Assembly (NCBI GenBank): GCA_964543235.1
Contig: CAZIXE010000105.1
Location: 1-8,640 of the forward strand
DNA from: JANMMJ01 sp964543235
GTDB lineage: Bacteria; Pseudomonadota; Alphaproteobacteria; Rhizobiales; Aestuariivirgaceae
DNA length: 8,640 bases
Reading direction: 5' to 3'
The position numbers and the translations under genes are program-made. Positions within the stretch are counted from its first letter, which is position 1; each line of letters begins with the position of its first letter. Under the pieces are notes generated by a model that made no database searches, was not told the DNA's origin, and worked only from the letters and a program-made list of their open reading frames with translations. This document shows, one piece after another, positions 4,606-8,640 of this stretch.

Positions 4606-5319
4606 ATGCGTCCGTCGGGGCGAAGGGCTGATCAATTGCGTGAGGTGCGCTTCGAGCGCCAGTTCACCAAGCACGCCGAAGGTTCCTGCATGGTCCGGTT
4701 CGGAGACACCCATGTGCTGTGCACGGCGACACTTGAGGACAAGGTGCCGGCCTGGATGAAGGGGCTGGGGAAGGGCTGGATCACCGCCGAATACGGCATG
4801 CTGCCACGCTCGACCGGTGAGCGCGTGCGGCGAGAGGCCGCGCAGGGGCGGCAATCAGGCCGGACCCAGGAAATCCAGCGTCTGGTTGGCCGCAGCCTGC
4901 GGGCGGTAGTCGATCTCAAGGCCTTGGGCGAGCGACAGATCATCCTCGACTGCGATGTCATTCAGGCCGACGGCGGCACACGTACGGCCGCGATCACGGG
5001 AAGCTGGATCGCGCTCCACGACTGCCTCGCCTGGATGTCGGCGCGGTCGATGTTCACGGCATATCCGCTCAAGGACCACGTTGCAGCGATTTCCTGCGGC
5101 CTCCTTGAGGGAATGGCCATCCTCGACCTCGACTACGCCGAGGATTCGAGTGCCGGTACCGACGCCAACTTCGTAATGACAGGTTCGGGCGGGATCGTCG
5201 AAATCCAGGGGACCGCCGAAGGGGAGCCGTTTTCGCAGGAAAGCCTGCTCGAATTGCTGGCACTGGCGCGCAAGGGCATCACTGAACTTGTGACCTTGCA
5301 GAAGGCGGCGATCGCATGA
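4606..5319 (+). CDS. rph: Ribonuclease PH
   Basis: A 237-residue RNase PH, the phosphate-dependent 3' exonuclease that trims tRNA precursor tails and other structured RNA ends, acting as a hexameric ring. It begins MRPSGRRADQLREV, the standard family start. The substrate-binding arginine Arg86 lies in GRTQEIQRLVGRSLRAV; the phosphate-binding G-T-R is residues 124-126 in DCDVIQADGGTRTAAITG; the metal-site aspartates are Asp180 and Asp186 in DLDYAEDSSAGTDANFV, equivalent to Asp178 and Asp184 of the E. coli enzyme. No key residue is missing, so it should be active. AAGGAAAGG lies upstream of the ATG. Its TGA overlaps the next ATG (ATGA), giving tight translational coupling to the VOC-RdgB gene; both handle nucleotides, which fits the common rph-rdgB pairing. 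Confidence 0.97.
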   Translation: MRPSGRRADQLREVRFERQFTKHAEGSCMVRFGDTHVLCTATLEDKVPAWMKGLGKGWITAEYGMLPRSTGERVRREAAQGRQSGRTQEIQRLVGRSLRAVVDLKALGERQIILDCDVIQADGGTRTAAITGSWIALHDCLAWMSARSMFTAYPLKDHVAAISCGLLEGMAILDLDYAEDSSAGTDANFVMTGSGGIVEIQGTAEGEPFSQESLLELLALARKGITELVTLQKAAIA

Positions 5320-6335
5320 GGCCCAGGGGAGTCCTCGAAACGGTCATCTATGCCGAAGATCTGGACGCGGCGCGGGCCTTCTATGAGGGCATTCTGGGGC
5401 TCGAGTGTTTCGCTCGTCACGGGGAGCGGGACCTTTTCTTCTATTGCGGGGACCAGGTCCTGTTGGTGTTTAATCCGCGGCAGACCGAGATCCCCCGTCC
5501 GGCCGAACCCGGGGTTCCGCCCGCGCATGGCGCGCATGGGCCCGGGCATGTGTGTTTCCGAGCGGAAGCACACGAGATTGCGGCATGGCGGGCACAGTTC
5601 CAGCGCCTTGGTGTCGCCATTGATGCCGATTTCGAGTGGAAAAGCGGCGGCCGCTCGCTTTACGTCCGCGATCCGGCCGGCAATTCGGTAGAGTTCGCCG
5701 AGCCCCGAATCTGGGGACTGCCCCGTCCGAAGCGGTCGCTCAGGGGCGAGCGGATCGTTGTGGCCACACACAACAGGGGTAAGCTCGAGGAGTTCGCCGC
5801 CCTGTTCAATCCGCATGGCGTGACGGCCGTCTCTGCCGGGGAACTCGGCCTGGCGGAACCCGAAGAGCACGAGTCCACATTCACCGGCAACGCCCGCATC
5901 AAGGCAAAGGCGGCGATGACGGCAAGCGGGCTTGTGGCGCTCGCCGACGATTCCGGACTTTGTGTGGAGGCTCTCGACGGCGAGCCCGGCGTTCACACGG
6001 CCGACTGGGCTGGTCCCCAGCGGGACTGGGCGATGGCGATGCGCCTGATCGAGGAGAAGCTCCAGGCCAAGGGGGCAACGACGCCCGCGGCACGGCGCGC
6101 CACATTCAACTGCACGCTCTGCGTCATGTGGCCGGACGGGGAAGAACGGTTCTATGTGGGGCAAGCCTCCGGTCGTCTGGTCTGGCCGCCGCGCGGTGCG
6201 CATGGCCACGGCTACGATCCGATGTTCGTGCCCGACGGCGAAACTCAAACCTTCGCCGAGCTCGACCCGGCCCATAAGAACCGCATCTCGCACCGGGCGC
6301 AGGCCCTGCAAGAATTGTTCGATGATCTCTTCTGA
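5316..6335 (+). CDS. rdgB: Fusion: VOC (glyoxalase-like) domain + RdgB non-canonical purine NTP pyrophosphatase
   Basis: One 339-residue frame encodes two complete domains. Residues 1 to about 133 are a vicinal-oxygen-chelate protein with LETVIYAEDLDAARAFYEGILGL at the start and RSLYVRDPAGNSVEFAEPRIWGL at the end; possible metal ligands are Glu8, His78 and Glu126. Residues about 145-339 are RdgB, which hydrolyses ITP, dITP and XTP to monophosphates and pyrophosphate, keeping damaged purines out of nucleic acids. Its motifs are present: THNRGK (151-156), NARIKAKA (192-199), ADDSGL with Asp211 and Asp212, GVHTADWAG, HGYDPMF (298-304) and ISHRAQA. The linker is about 12 residues with no ATG, and the only internal start (GTG, codon 149) would cut into the first RdgB strand. 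The VOC substrate is unknown. It overlaps rph by 4 bp and hemW by 14 bp. Confidence 0.92.
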   Translation: MRPRGVLETVIYAEDLDAARAFYEGILGLECFARHGERDLFFYCGDQVLLVFNPRQTEIPRPAEPGVPPAHGAHGPGHVCFRAEAHEIAAWRAQFQRLGVAIDADFEWKSGGRSLYVRDPAGNSVEFAEPRIWGLPRPKRSLRGERIVVATHNRGKLEEFAALFNPHGVTAVSAGELGLAEPEEHESTFTGNARIKAKAAMTASGLVALADDSGLCVEALDGEPGVHTADWAGPQRDWAMAMRLIEEKLQAKGATTPAARRATFNCTLCVMWPDGEERFYVGQASGRLVWPPRGAHGHGYDPMFVPDGETQTFAELDPAHKNRISHRAQALQELFDDLF

Positions 6336-7473
6336 GCAAGGTTTCGGCGTCTACGTCCACTGGCCGTTCTGCAAGGCCAAATGTCCCTATTGCGATTTCA
6401 ACTCGCATGTACGGCACGATGGCGTCGATGCCATGGCATTTGCCCGGGCGCTGGCCAGGGAGATCAACTGGCTCGCGCAGCGGGCGCCGGGGAAGACGGT
6501 GACCAGCATCTTTTTCGGGGGCGGGACGCCGTCGCTGATGCCGCCTGCAGCGGTCGCACAGGTACTCGAGGCGATTGCGGAGGGATGGACTGTCGTCCCC
6601 GACTGCGAGATCACGCTCGAAGCCAATCCAACCAGTGCCGAGTCGGAGAACTTTGCCGGCTACCGCGCGGCCGGCATCAACCGCCTGTCCGTCGGGGTGC
6701 AAGCCCTCGACGACGCCGCGCTGCGAATGCTTGGTCGCCAGCATAGCGCCGCCGAAGCGACCCGTGCCTTCCGCCTTGCGGCCCGCATTTTCCCAAGAGT
6801 TTCCTTCGACATGATCTATGCGAGACCAGAGCAGACGGCGGCGGCCTGGCGCACGGAGCTGTCGCGAGCACTTGACGAGCAGCAGGGCCATATGTCGCTG
6901 TATCAGCTCACCATAGAGCCAGGCACCAGCTTCGGCGCGCTGCATGCCAAGGGCCGTTTTCGGGTCCTCGACGAGGAAACGGCGAACGACCTCTATTTCA
7001 TCACCCAGGAGCTGACCGACAGGGCCGGGCTGCCAGCTTACGAGATATCCAACCATGCAGCGCCCGGGCACGAATCCCGGCACAATCTCACTTACTGGCG
7101 CTATGGCGAGTTTGCCGGGGCTGGCCCAGGCGCCCACAGCCGCATACTCGGCGCGACCGGCCGCCATGCCCTGGCCGCCGAGAAGCACCCCGAGACCTGG
7201 CGTGCGCTGGTCGCAAGGCAGGGACATGGCATGGTGGAGGACGCGGCAATTGCTCCCGCCGACCAGGCGCTGGAGTACCTGCTGATGGGGCTCCGGATCG
7301 GCGAGGGAATCGATGTTGCGGTCTATCAGGCTCTGGCAGGCGCTCCGCTTGCGGAGGCCAGGGCCGAAGCCCTTGTCAAGCTTGGCCTCATCCGGCGCAA
7401 CGGCCTGAAGCTGCAGGCAACCGCCAAGGGGCGGCCCCTGCTCAATGCCATCGTCGCCGAGCTGGCGGCCTGA
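6322..7473 (+). CDS. hemW: Radical SAM haem chaperone HemW (formerly HemN-like)
   Basis: A 383-residue radical SAM protein of the HemW type. HemW binds haem and passes it to membrane respiratory proteins; such genes were long mis-annotated as the anaerobic coproporphyrinogen oxidase HemN. The cluster motif is Cys17-x3-Cys21-x2-Cys24 in FCKAKCPYCDF; GGGTPS (67-71 region) contacts SAM; EANP (100-103) and RLSVGVQ (121-127) follow; YEISNHA (240-246) and HNLTYW (254-259), the HemW C-terminal signature, are intact. The start chosen is the ATG at 6322, which gives MISSEQGFGVYVHWPFC and overlaps the end of rdgB by 14 bp; the open frame back to 6154 lies wholly inside rdgB and is not protein-like. It is the last gene of the rph operon and ends 4 bp from a convergent gene. 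Confidence 0.95.
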   Translation: MISSEQGFGVYVHWPFCKAKCPYCDFNSHVRHDGVDAMAFARALAREINWLAQRAPGKTVTSIFFGGGTPSLMPPAAVAQVLEAIAEGWTVVPDCEITLEANPTSAESENFAGYRAAGINRLSVGVQALDDAALRMLGRQHSAAEATRAFRLAARIFPRVSFDMIYARPEQTAAAWRTELSRALDEQQGHMSLYQLTIEPGTSFGALHAKGRFRVLDEETANDLYFITQELTDRAGLPAYEISNHAAPGHESRHNLTYWRYGEFAGAGPGAHSRILGATGRHALAAEKHPETWRALVARQGHGMVEDAAIAPADQALEYLLMGLRIGEGIDVAVYQALAGAPLAEARAEALVKLGLIRRNGLKLQATAKGRPLLNAIVAELAA

Positions 7474-7477
7474 ATTG

Positions 7478-8640
7478 CTAGGACGCAGCGCCGAAACGGG
7501 TCGGTGCCGGTGCTGTGACGCGGGGACCCCGGTCGGTCATCTCGAGGATGGCAAGGCCACGTTCAATCAGGCCATTCTCGTTGAAACGAAACAGACCATT
7601 GCGGCCCTGGAAACCGGTGGGGCTCGAGATGGCGCCACGGGTGAACCCGCCATTCCTCGCGAGGGTTGTCGCCAGTGTCGCTGCGTCATAGGCAAGGCTG
7701 GCAATGCGCGGCGGCTTGGTGCCATAGGCGGCAACATATTGGCGTTCGAAGCCAGATACCAAATCGGGGGAGACCCCGGCATACCAGCCGCCGCGGACGA
7801 GCGGAACGGTTGGCGCAACCGTGTCGTCCCACAGGCCCGTGCCGAGCAGTTTCACAGATGCCCCGTCTACACCGAGCCTCTGCAGGGCAGTCGCCAGACG
7901 GTTCAGAGACTCGCCTCCTTCGGGGAGGAACAGGGCCTGCCCGCCGGAGCCTTCCGACAAGGCTTCGGCGATCCGTCCGAGATCGGTGCTGGCTTCGGGG
8001 GTCTCGCGCAGGTAGCGGCCGGCCGGCGACACGGAGGCGCCATAGCTTGCCGCGTATTTCAGGGCAGCTTCGGCGATGGCGCTGCCATACTGCGACCTGG
8101 GATAGAGTGCCGCGATGTTGCGGTAGCCCCTGCCTGAAGCATAACGGAATACGGCCGCAACCTCCTGTTCGGGCAGGAAACTCATGAGAAAGGTGCCGGG
8201 CCGGGCCGTGGAGCCCAGGGAAGAAAAGGCGATAACATTGATGTTCCTGGCTGCGGCTAGCGGCGAAACCGCCTCCACCTCGCCGGCCAGCAGGGGGCCG
8301 AGGATCAGTTCGACCCCTTCAGCCATGGCCTCCGTGGCAGCCCGGCGCGCGCCCTCAGGCGTGCCGCCGGTGTCCCGGGTCAGGAGTGCGATGCCTGGCC
8401 CGCCGGCATCGGCCAGCGCCAGTTCTGCCGCCTGCTTCATGGCTGCGGCAACGTCGCCGGTGCCCCTTCCCGAGAGCGGCAACAATAGCGCCACCTTGCG
8501 GCCTTCCGGCCTTCGCGGGTCAGGCGGGGTTGGGTCAGACCCGTCCCTTGGCCTGTCAGCCAGAAGGCTGCCCATATCGGCGCCGGTCGAGCAGGCGGCA
8601 AGCAGGCAGGCCATTGAACCCAGGAGAAAAAGGCGCCTCT
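7478..8640 (-). CDS. Penicillin-binding protein activator (LppC/LpoA-like lipoprotein), 5' end outside window
   Basis: A lipoprotein with a type 1 periplasmic-binding-protein fold, as in the LppC/LpoA family whose Gram-negative members activate a peptidoglycan synthase from the outer membrane. The frame remains open to the right edge: before the ATG at 8614 it reads RRLFLLGS, so that ATG lies inside a lipoprotein signal peptide (arginines, hydrophobic stretch, then lipobox LAAC with the cysteine eight residues from that Met). The true start is therefore beyond 8640. After a short proline-rich linker the fold begins with VALLLPLSG; further blocks are ELILGPLLAGEVEAVSPLA, NINVIAFSS, RNIAALYPRSQYG and IASLAYDAATLA. 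The C-terminal part ends in a typical ligand-binding-protein manner. Substrate or partner is unknown; an amino-acid ABC binding protein is less likely given the family pattern and absence of transporter genes. Confidence 0.85.
   Translation of the reverse strand, partial: RRLFLLGSMACLLAACSTGADMGSLLADRPRDGSDPTPPDPRRPEGRKVALLLPLSGRGTGDVAAAMKQAAELALADAGGPGIALLTRDTGGTPEGARRAATEAMAEGVELILGPLLAGEVEAVSPLAAARNINVIAFSSLGSTARPGTFLMSFLPEQEVAAVFRYASGRGYRNIAALYPRSQYGSAIAEAALKYAASYGASVSPAGRYLRETPEASTDLGRIAEALSEGSGGQALFLPEGGESLNRLATALQRLGVDGASVKLLGTGLWDDTVAPTVPLVRGGWYAGVSPDLVSGFERQYVAAYGTKPPRIASLAYDAATLATTLARNGGFTRGAISSPTGFQGRNGLFRFNENGLIERGLAILEMTDRGPRVTAPAPTRFGAAS

Noticed and set aside
5133..6311. Long open frame of 392 codons on the minus strand, opposite rph/rdgB; similar ones at 6124-7227 (minus), 2654-3577 (plus) and 7445-8137 (plus)
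   Set aside because: Each lies antisense to a gene with clear family motifs, has compositionally odd sequence rich in R, G, A and P, shows no known domain and arises from high-GC third-codon bias.
5760..6335. Separate rdgB gene starting at the GTG of codon 149, with AGGGG upstream
   Set aside because: This start removes the beginning of the first RdgB strand, and the AGGGG is about 13 bases away, too far for efficient initiation; read-through fusion is simpler.

Overview
This is an 8.64 kb piece of GC-rich bacterial chromosome. Gene order (rpoN tail, hpf, ptsN; hrcA, grpE; rph, rdgB, hemW) and protein details (RdgB with the TADWAG variant, a DUF1150 protein paired with a small Hsp20) point to an alphaproteobacterium, most likely Hyphomicrobiales (Rhizobiales) or a close relative. 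No rRNA, tRNA, CRISPR array, insertion sequence or phage gene was seen. The content is core housekeeping and stress genes, with no gap over 300 bp lacking a gene.

Layout. Bases 1-33 are the last codons of rpoN (sigma-54). Then come long-form hpf (ribosome hibernation) and ptsN (EIIA-Ntr) on the + strand. They meet, 11 bp apart, a minus-strand block that runs from right to left: hrcA, grpE, alkB, hsp20, DUF1150. From the divergent hrcA/rph gap a + strand operon leaves: rph, a fused VOC/RdgB gene and hemW, all overlapping. It meets, only 4 bp apart, a minus-strand lipoprotein gene of the penicillin-binding-protein-activator type. The start of that gene lies beyond the right edge.

How they work together. 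The minus-strand block is a proteostasis and repair module: the HrcA repressor, the DnaK exchange factor GrpE, the AlkB demethylase, a holdase Hsp20 and DUF1150. I find two sigma-32 (RpoH)-type promoters with identical geometry, one before grpE and one before hsp20. In each, the -35 box overlaps the stop codon of the gene upstream. The hsp20 leader (about 64 nt) folds on paper into two consecutive hairpins sharing the same bulged-G core. The second buries the Shine-Dalgarno and closely resembles a ROSE RNA thermometer. The rph operon handles RNA 3' ends, clean-up of non-canonical purine nucleotides and haem trafficking.

Most notable items: the in-frame VOC-RdgB fusion, the double-hairpin ROSE-like leader, the matched RpoH promoters, the GTGA coupling of alkB to grpE, and overlapping divergent hrcA/rph promoters that imply a leaderless hrcA mRNA. 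No wholly new system was found; these are unusual arrangements of known parts. All promoter and fold calls are by eye.
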